This document shows, piece by piece, positions 44,234 through 53,589 of a stretch of DNA of 64,000 nucleotides (within the stretch, counting starts at the first letter, position 1; the number at the start of each line of letters is the position of its first letter). Source of the DNA: Bacillota bacterium (GTDB lineage Bacteria; Bacillota; Clostridia; Lachnospirales; Lachnospiraceae); the NCBI GenBank assembly GCA_023411225.1, contig JAEYPA010000183.1, positions 1 through 64,000 of the forward strand, given 5' to 3'. The notes beneath the pieces were generated by a model, which made no database searches, was not told where the DNA came from, and saw only the letters and a program-made list of their open reading frames with translations. The position numbers and the translations under genes were made by a program.

Positions 44234-47005
44234 ATGATTAGAAAATTACAGAGTAAATTGTATCATAATGTTATATGTCATTCTCTTTTATTTACGATTG
44301 GTCTATGTTTACTAATCATTGGGCTTTTTTATAACTATGACCACTCTACTCTAAGCTCTGTTCAACAGACAGTATTCACCATTTCATTAGTTCTATTGTC
44401 ATGTGCAATGGTCTTTATGTTTTTGATTATTTCCATTTGTATTAAATTTAATAAATCAAGACAATTACAACATGATTCTCTATTAAAAGATTTTAGTGAA
44501 TATGATGTAGAAACAGGCCTCTTGTACCCTGAAGTATTTTACAAAAAAGTAAAAGATTATACACTCGTATCTTCTCAACTTGCATGCATGGTAGCCTTTC
44601 ATGCAGAGAATATTGAACAGTTTTCTCGCATTCAAGAGAATTCTACACCTCCCATTACTTCTATTACTAATATCTTTCTTCCAAGTGCAAAAGAAACATT
44701 TTTTAGTGCTCTAAAATCAAAACATGAATACTTAGTATTCATTCATGGATATGATAAAACAACTACCTTAGATATGATTGAAACTATGCATCAGGATGTC
44801 AAATCTGAGCTTCTAAAACTATTTAACGTGGATAGTTTATGCTCTGTAGAATGTGGCTATGCCTGGTATCCATCTCAGGGAAAGACACTGAATGAACTTA
44901 TTACCAATGCCAACTTTGCATTGTTTGAAGCCATTTGTTTTAATAAAGAAGAGAAAAATGAGTTTACTCCATCTTCCTATCAGAAACAAAAAATGGAGTT
45001 TAAACGTAACGACCGATTCGAACAACTTATGAACTCAAATTGCTTTCACTATCATTTTCAGCCAATTATTTCTGCAAAAAATGGTGAAATATATGGTTAT
45101 GAAGCTCTTATGAGAACTGATGAGAAAATCGGCTTGAATCCAATAGAGATTCTAGAAATTGCAGAGCGACAAAATAGACTTTATGAAATCGAATACTATA
45201 CTTTCTTTAATATAATGAAATTGTATAAGGAAAAATATTCTTCCTTCGAAGATAGATACCTATTTATTAATTGCTTACCAAATCAATTATTAACAAAAGA
45301 GGATTTTGATTTACTCTATAAAAAATACAAAAATTATACCCAGAAAATTGTTGTAGAAGCTTCTGAAATCTATGTACATTCAGAAGAAGATCATCTCTTA
45401 CTCGTAGAACGTCTTAACACATTAGGGGTTCAGCTGGCGTTAGATGATTACGGTTCAGGATATGGCAATGAATTGAACCTGCTAAAATATAACCCTAAAT
45501 TTATAAAGATAGACCGCCGTTTGATTTCCAACATCGACAATGATGAAAGAAAGAGGCATCTGGTATCCAACATTATCGAATTTGCTAAACTCCATGGTAT
45601 GATATCCTTAGCTGAGGGTATAGAAACCTTTAAGGAATTACATACTGTTATCTTCCTGGGAGTTGATTTGCTTCAAGGCTTTTATTTATATCGTCCAAAT
45701 CCTGAATTAATGACTGAACTACCTAAAAGACAGAAGAATGAAATCAATGCAATCAATCTCAAGTATTTAAAAAGCATTGCAAATTATGAGACCTATATTG
45801 CTGATGAGGATGTCGAACTTGAGGTGCCTGCTCTCAGTAATGATAATTTTTCAACCTTGTTAATTAACACAGATACCCTTAAATTAAATGGGGATGCCTC
45901 TACCACTTTTGTTTTTACAATCACAATTCCAGACAATTCAAAAGTAACTCTGGAGCTACAGAATATAAATATCAGTAGTCCGAAGAATCCTTGTATTAAT
46001 ATTGGGCGTAACTGTCAGGTAGAGTTAAAGCTATCAGGGAACAATTTTCTTACAGGCCAGGGAATTCTGGTTCCAGAATCCTCTAAACTAAATATAACCG
46101 GCCATGGTAACCTAACCATACGGACAAATGCTCAAAACAGCATTGGAATAGGTGAATCTCCATTTAATACTTTTGGTTCTATCACTATTAATATAAGTGG
46201 AAAACTTGCTGTACATAATGAAAAGGAAAATGCCATTTGTATCGGTGGTGGAAAAGGGAAAGCAACTTCCAAGATTGAACTGTTAAATGGTCACTATATA
46301 CTCTCCACTGACGGAGTTATTGCAATTGCTGTAGGTTGTATCGATGGACAGGCTAACATTGAACTAGGTAAAATATCCATGAAAATTCATTCTAATGGAA
46401 CAAACAGCCTTGGTATTGGTTGTCTCAATGGAAGCCTAAACCTCTCTTCCTATGCTGACATCACTATGAAGCTAACTGGACAAAACAGTTGTTGTATTGG
46501 AGTACTTTCAACTCAAAAAGGTAGCATAATACTCCTTGATAGTATCATTAGAATAAAGTTAAACGCCAGAGAAGGATGCGCCATTGGTTCTCTAAATGGC
46601 AGTATGTATATAAGAATGGCTGTACAGGAATGTATTTGTCTGATTCAAGGTATTCATATGTGTGGAATTGGGAATTATATGGGTTCCGGAGTAACAGAGA
46701 TACAAAAGGGTGCTATATCTGTCAAATTAGCGGCAGCTAATAAATTATACCTTGGAAGCCAAAACGGCCCTCTTCTTATTAATGGTGGCAATATTAACTG
46801 TCCAATCAATAAATCAATAAAACCTATTAACAAATATAGAATTCCTCTACGGCATTATAAATTTACAAATGGCAATACCTTTTCTGAACATATAGAAATC
46901 GATAATCTAGCTTATGAATATGAAGCTCATACAACAGACTACATAAAGGAACTAAATGTCTACTTACCAGAATTCCGAGAATACGAACAATTTTTATGTG
47001 ATTAA
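44234..47005 (+). CDS. Membrane EAL-domain phosphodiesterase with C-terminal beta-helix-like repeats
   Basis: A 923-aa protein: two transmembrane helices (about 15-33 and 46-71), a degenerate GGDEF-like region (about 90-255) without GGDEF residues, an EAL domain (about 265-495) and a repeat region (about 540-880). The EAL core is intact: E290-A-L, Asn346 in LFINCLPNQ, Glu375 in VEASE, Asp404-Asp405 in LDDYGSGY, Lys425 in KFIKID, Glu461 in AEGIET and Gln481 in LLQGF. It should hydrolyse c-di-GMP to pGpG. The repeats, about 30-45 residues, carry IGIG, CIGGG, AVGC, LGIGCLNGS, CAIGSLNGS and CGIGNYMGSG turns as in parallel beta-helices. By topology that helix is cytoplasmic. The ATG start has GGGGG 6 nt upstream. 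Confidence 0.87.
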   Translation: MIRKLQSKLYHNVICHSLLFTIGLCLLIIGLFYNYDHSTLSSVQQTVFTISLVLLSCAMVFMFLIISICIKFNKSRQLQHDSLLKDFSEYDVETGLLYPEVFYKKVKDYTLVSSQLACMVAFHAENIEQFSRIQENSTPPITSITNIFLPSAKETFFSALKSKHEYLVFIHGYDKTTTLDMIETMHQDVKSELLKLFNVDSLCSVECGYAWYPSQGKTLNELITNANFALFEAICFNKEEKNEFTPSSYQKQKMEFKRNDRFEQLMNSNCFHYHFQPIISAKNGEIYGYEALMRTDEKIGLNPIEILEIAERQNRLYEIEYYTFFNIMKLYKEKYSSFEDRYLFINCLPNQLLTKEDFDLLYKKYKNYTQKIVVEASEIYVHSEEDHLLLVERLNTLGVQLALDDYGSGYGNELNLLKYNPKFIKIDRRLISNIDNDERKRHLVSNIIEFAKLHGMISLAEGIETFKELHTVIFLGVDLLQGFYLYRPNPELMTELPKRQKNEINAINLKYLKSIANYETYIADEDVELEVPALSNDNFSTLLINTDTLKLNGDASTTFVFTITIPDNSKVTLELQNINISSPKNPCINIGRNCQVELKLSGNNFLTGQGILVPESSKLNITGHGNLTIRTNAQNSIGIGESPFNTFGSITINISGKLAVHNEKENAICIGGGKGKATSKIELLNGHYILSTDGVIAIAVGCIDGQANIELGKISMKIHSNGTNSLGIGCLNGSLNLSSYADITMKLTGQNSCCIGVLSTQKGSIILLDSIIRIKLNAREGCAIGSLNGSMYIRMAVQECICLIQGIHMCGIGNYMGSGVTEIQKGAISVKLAAANKLYLGSQNGPLLINGGNINCPINKSIKPINKYRIPLRHYKFTNGNTFSEHIEIDNLAYEYEAHTTDYIKELNVYLPEFREYEQFLCD

Positions 47006-47015
47006 CATTAAAATA

Positions 47016-47058
47016 AAGAACAGGGGTGCACTTCAAAATTGCAGCCCTGTTCTTATTT
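47016..47058. terminator. Bidirectional terminator
   Basis: A 10-bp stem AAGAACAGGG/CCCTGTTCTT, extended by TGCA/TGCA, lies between the convergent EAL and LtaS-like genes. Confidence 0.86.
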
Positions 47059-47090
47059 TTTACTGTTACGGGAAATACACCCACAAATCA

Positions 47091-49436
47091 TTATTTCTTT
47101 AAGACAATTTCCCCACCCTTTAACTGATAAGCCCAGTCAAGGCCTTGATATTTATCAATTATTGCATTATAAACAAGCTTATTGTAATCCACCAAATCAG
47201 GATTTTCCTTCATAGCATTGGCATCATAATAGTTGCCATCCTTATCAATGTATCCATTTACATTTACTACAGGATACTTCTTATAAAGATCCATCAGGTA
47301 CTTATTATAGGCTGTCATTGGAAGTCCTGCTTCTTGAAGAAAGTAGGAGGATAGATAATTTAAACTGATCTTATCTACTGTCTTACTTTCCATCTTCTTG
47401 TTGCTCCAGATAAAGAAAGGTACAACATAGCGTTTCTGTAAATCCTTGATATTAAGATCCCCAATATCATCTCCCAGAAGATGTGTAAAGAAACCTGAAT
47501 CCAAGTTGGGCTGATGATCACCAAAGAAGATAATATAGGTTGGCTCGTCCACCTTACTAAAGTAATCAATTAATGTCTTTAATGCAGTATCCGTATGATT
47601 GACACAAGACAAATACTCCTCTGCATCATCATATCCTGACACATCCTTCAGCTTTATGTTATAATCCATTTTGTAAGTATCATAGGAGCTATGATTCTGC
47701 ATAGTGACGTTAAACATATAAAATGGTTGGGAAGCATCTCTTTTTTCATACATCTCAATTAACTTATTAAAATCGCTTTGGTCATCGATGTAGGTTCTAA
47801 GGTAGGTTGGATTTTCAAACACTTCCTTCGCATAGTACTGATCAAAACCAAGCATTGGATACACTAATTCTCTACGATAGGTATTTCTCCGATAAGCATG
47901 TAGCGCTGTAGCAGAGTAGTCAAGACTCTTAAGAATTCTTGTAAAAGAATAGCTTTCTCCCTGAATGTACTGCTGATATGGTACAGTACCTGTTGGAAGG
48001 AATGTGGTAGCATTACCGGTCTGAAACTCATATTCAGAGTTAGCAGTGGTTCCTCCCAATACAGAGCTATAGGCATACCCCTTTATAATATTATCCTTTA
48101 AAGAATTAAAATATGGCATAACCTCTTCATTGGTCTTATAATCACCGACTAAAGATAAATCAGAAAATGCCTCGCACATAACAGTTATGACATTTGGTTT
48201 CTTCGCTGTGCTAACCTCATCGCTTTCATAGTTCTTTAACACATCACTCACCGTATTGACATCATATCCTTCCGGCTTATTCACCTGCATTGCTAATAAG
48301 TTTACACCAAATCCATTTAACGAACCATATTTACGATATGTCTTAACAGGTCTCCATAAATCAATATTGCCTCGTAGCAACTGCGCATTGCCATAGAAGG
48401 TTGGAACCGCCAGTATGGCTACAAGCACATAGATGATAGCAAATCTTCTATACTCCTTCTTTTCCGGCTTACTATCTTTAATTCGAAGAATAAAGCTTAA
48501 TGTAACTAGAAAGAATGCAGAGCCCATATACATATAATAAGTAAATAGATAGCTATAATTTTGCGAAACCTCTTTAGCTGTACTAATCAGATAAAGATCA
48601 GCCGGAAGAATTGGGCATCCTCTAAATAAAACTACATATCCATTAGCCAGTCCTAATATGGAAAAAAGCACAAGCGTAACGATTAGGCTAATCTTTTTTC
48701 TTCTACCAATTATATAAACTAGTCCTGCTATGATAAAGAACCAGATGATATTCATAAACCAGTGCCATGGCAGAATCAAAATAATATTATTACCACTCAA
48801 AGTTTCGAAGGTAGCATAGGTCAGAAGTAACCCAATAAAATACATAATCCAGCTACTCTTTACTGGGTGTCTTTTTTTATATTCCTCCCATTTCGTATAC
48901 TGAAATAGGTTAAGGAAAGTTACAACGCCTACTGCCAATAGAAATCCATATCCAAATAGACGGTTTGGACGGTTATTGTTGGCTGGCCAATAAAACATAG
49001 CATCATTCAACAACACCATAACGGCCCCAAGACCAACATACAGTCGAATTCTTTTCTTATCTTTAATAAACCAATCTTTTTCTATTCCAAGTTGAAACAT
49101 AAATGTCAATATGACAAAAACCAAATAAAGTAACCATCCTTTTAATCGGTAATAAGGAAGGTTTCTATAGATTAAATAAATCCCTAAAGCCTGATATAGA
49201 CTGTTCAGAAGTAAAAATCCAAGCACTTTATATCTTCTGACAATAATACTTTTTATCTTCTCATAAGTTCTTACATATACAACCCCACTGTATATATACG
49301 CGAATAGCCCAAGCAACCAGTAAATACTTAAAATTTCAAAGGGGAATATTCTTTTTATACATATCGTACAGGATATAAGAACAGTAATTACTATTGCTAA
49401 GTAGTAACTTTTTATATGTTTAATTGTCTGAATCAT
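47091..49436 (-). CDS. LTA synthase family membrane phosphotransferase (copy 1)
   Basis: A 781-aa protein with about ten to twelve N-terminal helices followed by an extracellular alkaline-phosphatase/sulfatase-fold domain. Expected metal-site and nucleophile residues are visible: Glu in VITVMCEAFSDLS, Thr in LGGTTANSEYE, and Asp-His in FFGDHQPNLD. LtaS-type enzymes transfer glycerol phosphate from phosphatidylglycerol to build lipoteichoic acid. The helix number is higher than the five of LtaS, so a related phosphoglycerol transferase (MdoB-like) is possible. I start at the internal ATG preceded by AAAGGA. Confidence 0.87.
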   Translation of the reverse strand: MIQTIKHIKSYYLAIVITVLISCTICIKRIFPFEILSIYWLLGLFAYIYSGVVYVRTYEKIKSIIVRRYKVLGFLLLNSLYQALGIYLIYRNLPYYRLKGWLLYLVFVILTFMFQLGIEKDWFIKDKKRIRLYVGLGAVMVLLNDAMFYWPANNNRPNRLFGYGFLLAVGVVTFLNLFQYTKWEEYKKRHPVKSSWIMYFIGLLLTYATFETLSGNNIILILPWHWFMNIIWFFIIAGLVYIIGRRKKISLIVTLVLFSILGLANGYVVLFRGCPILPADLYLISTAKEVSQNYSYLFTYYMYMGSAFFLVTLSFILRIKDSKPEKKEYRRFAIIYVLVAILAVPTFYGNAQLLRGNIDLWRPVKTYRKYGSLNGFGVNLLAMQVNKPEGYDVNTVSDVLKNYESDEVSTAKKPNVITVMCEAFSDLSLVGDYKTNEEVMPYFNSLKDNIIKGYAYSSVLGGTTANSEYEFQTGNATTFLPTGTVPYQQYIQGESYSFTRILKSLDYSATALHAYRRNTYRRELVYPMLGFDQYYAKEVFENPTYLRTYIDDQSDFNKLIEMYEKRDASQPFYMFNVTMQNHSSYDTYKMDYNIKLKDVSGYDDAEEYLSCVNHTDTALKTLIDYFSKVDEPTYIIFFGDHQPNLDSGFFTHLLGDDIGDLNIKDLQKRYVVPFFIWSNKKMESKTVDKISLNYLSSYFLQEAGLPMTAYNKYLMDLYKKYPVVNVNGYIDKDGNYYDANAMKENPDLVDYNKLVYNAIIDKYQGLDWAYQLKGGEIVLKK

Positions 49437-49538
49437 AATTATGTTCCTTTCATGCCTGCTCACTCTAAGCTGTTTTAACAAAGCGTCCTTTATTATAGTC
49501 GTTTTTCTGGTAAATATCAACTTACTTTTTTTCTAGAA

Positions 49539-49598
49539 AAAAGTGTATTCGTCTTCCTGCCCTTCTTTTTATAGGCTGACTTTAACGAATACACTTTT
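49539..49598 (-). terminator. Terminator between the two LtaS-like genes
   Basis: A perfect 14-bp stem AAAAGTGTATTCGT/ACGAATACACTTTT spans a 32-nt loop, with a broken T-tract on the minus side. Confidence 0.78.
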
Positions 49599-49600
49599 CT

Positions 49601-51832
49601 TTATTTTAACTGATATGCTCTCTCAACACCCTCGTTGTTGTTTACAACACTGTTATACACAAGCATGTTATAGTTATTCAGTTCCTCATTTTGTTTCAAT
49701 TCAACGGTATCATGCCATACCTTATTCTGGTCCATGTATCCATTGATATTGACTACTGGATATCTTTCATAAAGATCTAATAGATACTTGTTATATGCAG
49801 TAAGTGGCATTCCTATCTCCTTCAGAAAATAGGAGCTTAAGTAATTCAAACTTATGGCATCTACCTGCTTTTCCTCAATATCCTGATTACTCCAGATAAA
49901 GAAAGGTACTGTATAACGTTTTTGAAGCTGTTCTAGTGTCCACTGAGATTGCTCTCCTCCTAAAAGATATTCAAAAAATCCGTCATAAAGATTTGGCTGG
50001 TGATCTCCTACAAATAGAATATACGTAGGTTCCTTAACCTTACTAAAATAATCTACTAAAATATGCATTGCTGAATCTGTAGCACTAATACAGCTTAAAT
50101 ACTCATCAGCCTGTGGATAATTTCCATCTAATACATCAATGTTATAATCCATCTTACCTAAATCATATGGGCTGTGATTTTGCATGGTTACGTTATATAG
50201 ATAAAATGGTTTACTGGTGTCCCTGTTTTCATATATATCTATAATCTTATTGAAATCAGTTGCATCATCTATATAGTATCGTAAAATATTTGGTCGATCA
50301 AAAAAACTCTTGTCCTGATATTCATCAAACCCAAGAAGAGGATAAACAATCTCTCTTCGATAGGTATTTCTGTTATAAGGATGTAACGCTGTAGCTGAAT
50401 ACCCTTGAGTCTTTAATGTCCTCGTAAAATTCAAGGTTTCTTTATTAATGTATTGCTGATAAGGTACTGTACCTGCAGGCAAATAGGTAATTGCATTACC
50501 GGTGAGGAGCTCATATTCGCTGTCAGCAGTGGTTCCCCCTAATACAGAGCTGTAGGCATAGCCTTTTATGACGTTTTCACTTAGACTTCGATAATAAGGG
50601 AGATAATCCTCATTTGTTTTAAAATCTCCTATGACACTTAAGTCTGAAAATCCCTCACATAATACAACAATCACATTAGGTTTTTTCTCCGTAGTATTTT
50701 CATCTGAAGTATAATCCTTTAAGATAGATTCCACCTTATCCTGGGAGTATCCCTCAGGTTTTTGTACCTGTAACGCTATAAAATTCATTCCAAACCCATA
50801 GGTAGAACCATATCTCTGATAGGTACTGACAGGTTGCCAAAGATTTAACATATAAAGGTTGGCATTGACTTCTGATTTAAAGCTTAGCATTACAATTATA
50901 GCTATAACGGTGTAGGGAATCACAAAGATGCCTCTTCCAATCAGTCTCTTTTTACGGCTCATAACTGGTTCCTTTATAGCCCAGACCATCATTATTGCAA
51001 TAAAGAAAAAACTGATTCCTATGCACATTCCAGCCGTTGGAGTATAGTCATAACCTCCACTTACCTGCATGGCTGTCTTCATCAAGTATAAATCTGCTGG
51101 CAAGATTGGTGAGCCTCTGAACAAAATAACATACCCATTGGCCAAACCTGCCACTAGAGCAAAGACTAAAAGAACTGTAAGCGAGATGCGAATTCGAAAA
51201 CAAAACAAATACACCAATCCGGCAATTAATGCTAATATCAATAGATTAAAGTCCCAGTACTCTCCAGCAATAGAAAATACTCCCGTACCACTACACTCTT
51301 CTATCATAAAGAAAGTAACGAATATAACAAGAACTCCTAATAATACAGATTTGATAATGGTAAGCACCTTAATAGCTCTTTTTTCAGATTCAAGCCTAAA
51401 TAATCCAACCAGAGCCGAAGCAAACGTTAAAATAAACAATATGGATGTAATGGTGTAATCAGGATTCTCTTCCATCGTTAACTGGTGTATCGCGAAAAAA
51501 TTTAACACTAAAAGACTAATGATACAAACTCCGGTTAAGATTAACTTGACTGGATGTGTGTATATTAGATTATATATATATCCTATTTGAGTGGCTACAA
51601 AAAATAGAAATAAGACCAAAAATACGACGTATCCCTTTAAGTGTCCATCTCCTAAAACCAAAAACAAAATATATAGTCCAATAGTCAATATAAGGCTCGA
51701 AACCATCGCTATGTATTCAGCTGGTAACTTCTTAAGAATACCCAATTGCCAAGGAAGTAACCTTTTTTTTATCTTTCGTATCTCTTCGTAGGATTTTTCC
51801 TCCATTTCTTCGATTGGAGATTCTGTTATCAT
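49601..51832 (-). CDS. LTA synthase family membrane phosphotransferase (copy 2)
   Basis: A 743-aa paralogue of the downstream gene with the same layout. Catalytic positions match: Glu in VIVVLCEGFSDLSVIG, Thr in LGGTTADSEYELLTGN, Asp-His in LFVGDHQPNLYDG. Long stretches such as SFLNYLSSYFL-type and YAYSSVLGGTTA are shared, so this is a tandem duplication that has since diverged, with its own terminator. Both are placed on the outer membrane face. Diacylglycerol released by such enzymes would be substrate for the lipid kinase near 4 kb. Confidence 0.87.
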   Translation of the reverse strand: MITESPIEEMEEKSYEEIRKIKKRLLPWQLGILKKLPAEYIAMVSSLILTIGLYILFLVLGDGHLKGYVVFLVLFLFFVATQIGYIYNLIYTHPVKLILTGVCIISLLVLNFFAIHQLTMEENPDYTITSILFILTFASALVGLFRLESEKRAIKVLTIIKSVLLGVLVIFVTFFMIEECSGTGVFSIAGEYWDFNLLILALIAGLVYLFCFRIRISLTVLLVFALVAGLANGYVILFRGSPILPADLYLMKTAMQVSGGYDYTPTAGMCIGISFFFIAIMMVWAIKEPVMSRKKRLIGRGIFVIPYTVIAIIVMLSFKSEVNANLYMLNLWQPVSTYQRYGSTYGFGMNFIALQVQKPEGYSQDKVESILKDYTSDENTTEKKPNVIVVLCEGFSDLSVIGDFKTNEDYLPYYRSLSENVIKGYAYSSVLGGTTADSEYELLTGNAITYLPAGTVPYQQYINKETLNFTRTLKTQGYSATALHPYNRNTYRREIVYPLLGFDEYQDKSFFDRPNILRYYIDDATDFNKIIDIYENRDTSKPFYLYNVTMQNHSPYDLGKMDYNIDVLDGNYPQADEYLSCISATDSAMHILVDYFSKVKEPTYILFVGDHQPNLYDGFFEYLLGGEQSQWTLEQLQKRYTVPFFIWSNQDIEEKQVDAISLNYLSSYFLKEIGMPLTAYNKYLLDLYERYPVVNINGYMDQNKVWHDTVELKQNEELNNYNMLVYNSVVNNNEGVERAYQLK

Positions 51833-51945
51833 CTTAAGTCTTCCTTTCTACTCATTTTCACAAATCACAATTTTTATTTTATAATATTTAATGTCATTTA
51901 GGAAGTATAGACATAGATTTTTCATAATTTCTATGTCTACTACCG

Positions 51946-53427
51946 TTATTTTAAGGACATAACATACACATAGGTTCCTTCCTTTGCAGAGAATTCGAAT
52001 CTTCTCAATATTTTCCAACCTGCAAATCTTGAAAGGCTTTCTACACAACTTTTGTTATGAGAATACAAAATGATAATGCCATCATCCTTCAAATGAATCT
52101 TGGCCTTTTCAAAAAAACGTTTATATAATTCACTAATTTCACTCTCCGTTACCCTTCCTATAGTCCAAGGCATCTGCGTAATAATCTCGTCAAACAGATA
52201 TTCATGGGTAAAATCAAAGAAATCCCTCTGAATATAGTGAATCAACTGATGGGCTGCCGCCGTATTAATCTTAGCCTTTTCAATAGCTTCTCCAAAATAA
52301 TCTACTCCATAAGTGGTATTTGCTTTCACTGCCTTATGTCTTTCAATCAGCATGGTACCAGTACCACAGAAAGGATCTAAAACCTGAGCTTCTTCTTTCA
52401 TATAAGGTCTTGCCAGTTCCATAACAAGGGCGGCGTTGACCGGTTTTATACTGGTAGGCAATGTTTCTATCCGGTAGTCAAACCGTTTATCCTTAATGGT
52501 AAATAGCTTGACTAAAACATTAAAATTCCCTTCCTTATTTTCAATAAAACGAAGTTCTATTTCATAATAAGAAGTGGTGTTTAATAACTGCCCCTTTGAT
52601 TGTTGCTCAATCTCAGCTGCAAGTTTTTTAGCAAAATTGCTTCGCTTGCTTAACTCCATTTTAGATTTGATTTCGATTCGAAAATAAAACGGCGCACTAC
52701 CTTCGTGGGTTTCTAATAGGAATGAAAGTAACTTAGATTTGGTCACCTTATCAGCAATTCCCCTAATATCCATAACACAGGTATCTAGCCCCTGTATCAT
52801 AAACAACAGCTCTTTATAGGTTCTAAGCTCTAATAATGGCTTTAAATCCGAAGTCTTAACAATAACACCTGCATTAAATGCTTTTGCAGGTATCCCGTCC
52901 AGTTGGTGTAATACTGTATCCACATGATTTCGATTGGTAAGTAAAACCATCTGTTCCGCATTCTTTAACCCCGTAAAGGAATGCTTTTTGACACCCTCCA
53001 TTGTAAGAATCAGGTCCTGTAACGTCTTTTTCTCTGTTGTAATATGTTTCTTATTCTCTTCTGTAAGCTCTATTTGATTTAGGAGGTTCAATTGATCTTT
53101 GAACTCCTCTACAAATTTTCGGTAATCCATTTGCCCAATAGCTGTTAAGTAAGAACTTCGAACAAATAACTGTGTTTCTGACTGATATGCTTTCATTAAA
53201 GGCTCTAAATACACTGATTGTCCTAAGTCACCCATTAACAATGCCACATTTTTTCTTGTCTTGGCATCCTCATCTTCCAATAAAGCAATCATACTTTCTT
53301 CCTTACCGGTCAACTGATACATTAGGGCAAACTTCTCTTGTTCATTCTTTATACTCTGTCGAAGCAGGCTTAGATTTTGTCTCACATTGTTCTTTTTGTA
53401 TATTTCATCCAGTATTTCTTTTACCAT
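51946..53427 (-). CDS. HEAT-repeat/THUMP/SAM methyltransferase fusion
   Basis: A 493-aa protein. Residues about 1-100 look like HEAT-type helical repeats (MIALLEDEDAKTRKNVALLMGDLG). The middle resembles a THUMP-like RNA-binding region. The C-terminal third is a Rossmann methyltransferase: motif I VLDPFCGTGTMLIE, then TYGVDYFGEAIEKAKINT. The catalytic motif IV, usually N-[LP]-P-[FY], reads ITQMPWTIGR. The layout resembles THUMP-type tRNA/rRNA guanine-N2 methyltransferases (TrmN/RlmL), but the Gln for Asn change leaves activity uncertain. The ATG chosen has GGGAG 6 nt upstream. Confidence 0.78.
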   Translation of the reverse strand: MVKEILDEIYKKNNVRQNLSLLRQSIKNEQEKFALMYQLTGKEESMIALLEDEDAKTRKNVALLMGDLGQSVYLEPLMKAYQSETQLFVRSSYLTAIGQMDYRKFVEEFKDQLNLLNQIELTEENKKHITTEKKTLQDLILTMEGVKKHSFTGLKNAEQMVLLTNRNHVDTVLHQLDGIPAKAFNAGVIVKTSDLKPLLELRTYKELLFMIQGLDTCVMDIRGIADKVTKSKLLSFLLETHEGSAPFYFRIEIKSKMELSKRSNFAKKLAAEIEQQSKGQLLNTTSYYEIELRFIENKEGNFNVLVKLFTIKDKRFDYRIETLPTSIKPVNAALVMELARPYMKEEAQVLDPFCGTGTMLIERHKAVKANTTYGVDYFGEAIEKAKINTAAAHQLIHYIQRDFFDFTHEYLFDEIITQMPWTIGRVTESEISELYKRFFEKAKIHLKDDGIIILYSHNKSCVESLSRFAGWKILRRFEFSAKEGTYVYVMSLK

Positions 53428-53589
53428 AGGTTCTCCCATCTAAACATCCATATCAATGTTTCCGCAATTAGTATATCCTTTCCAATAAAAAAAAGCAACG
53501 ATACCTATTCTTTAAATAGTTGTTTATTTAACTTAGCCTTGTTATAATTAAAAAATAGATAAAATAATGGTGGGGGGCATACTATAAAG

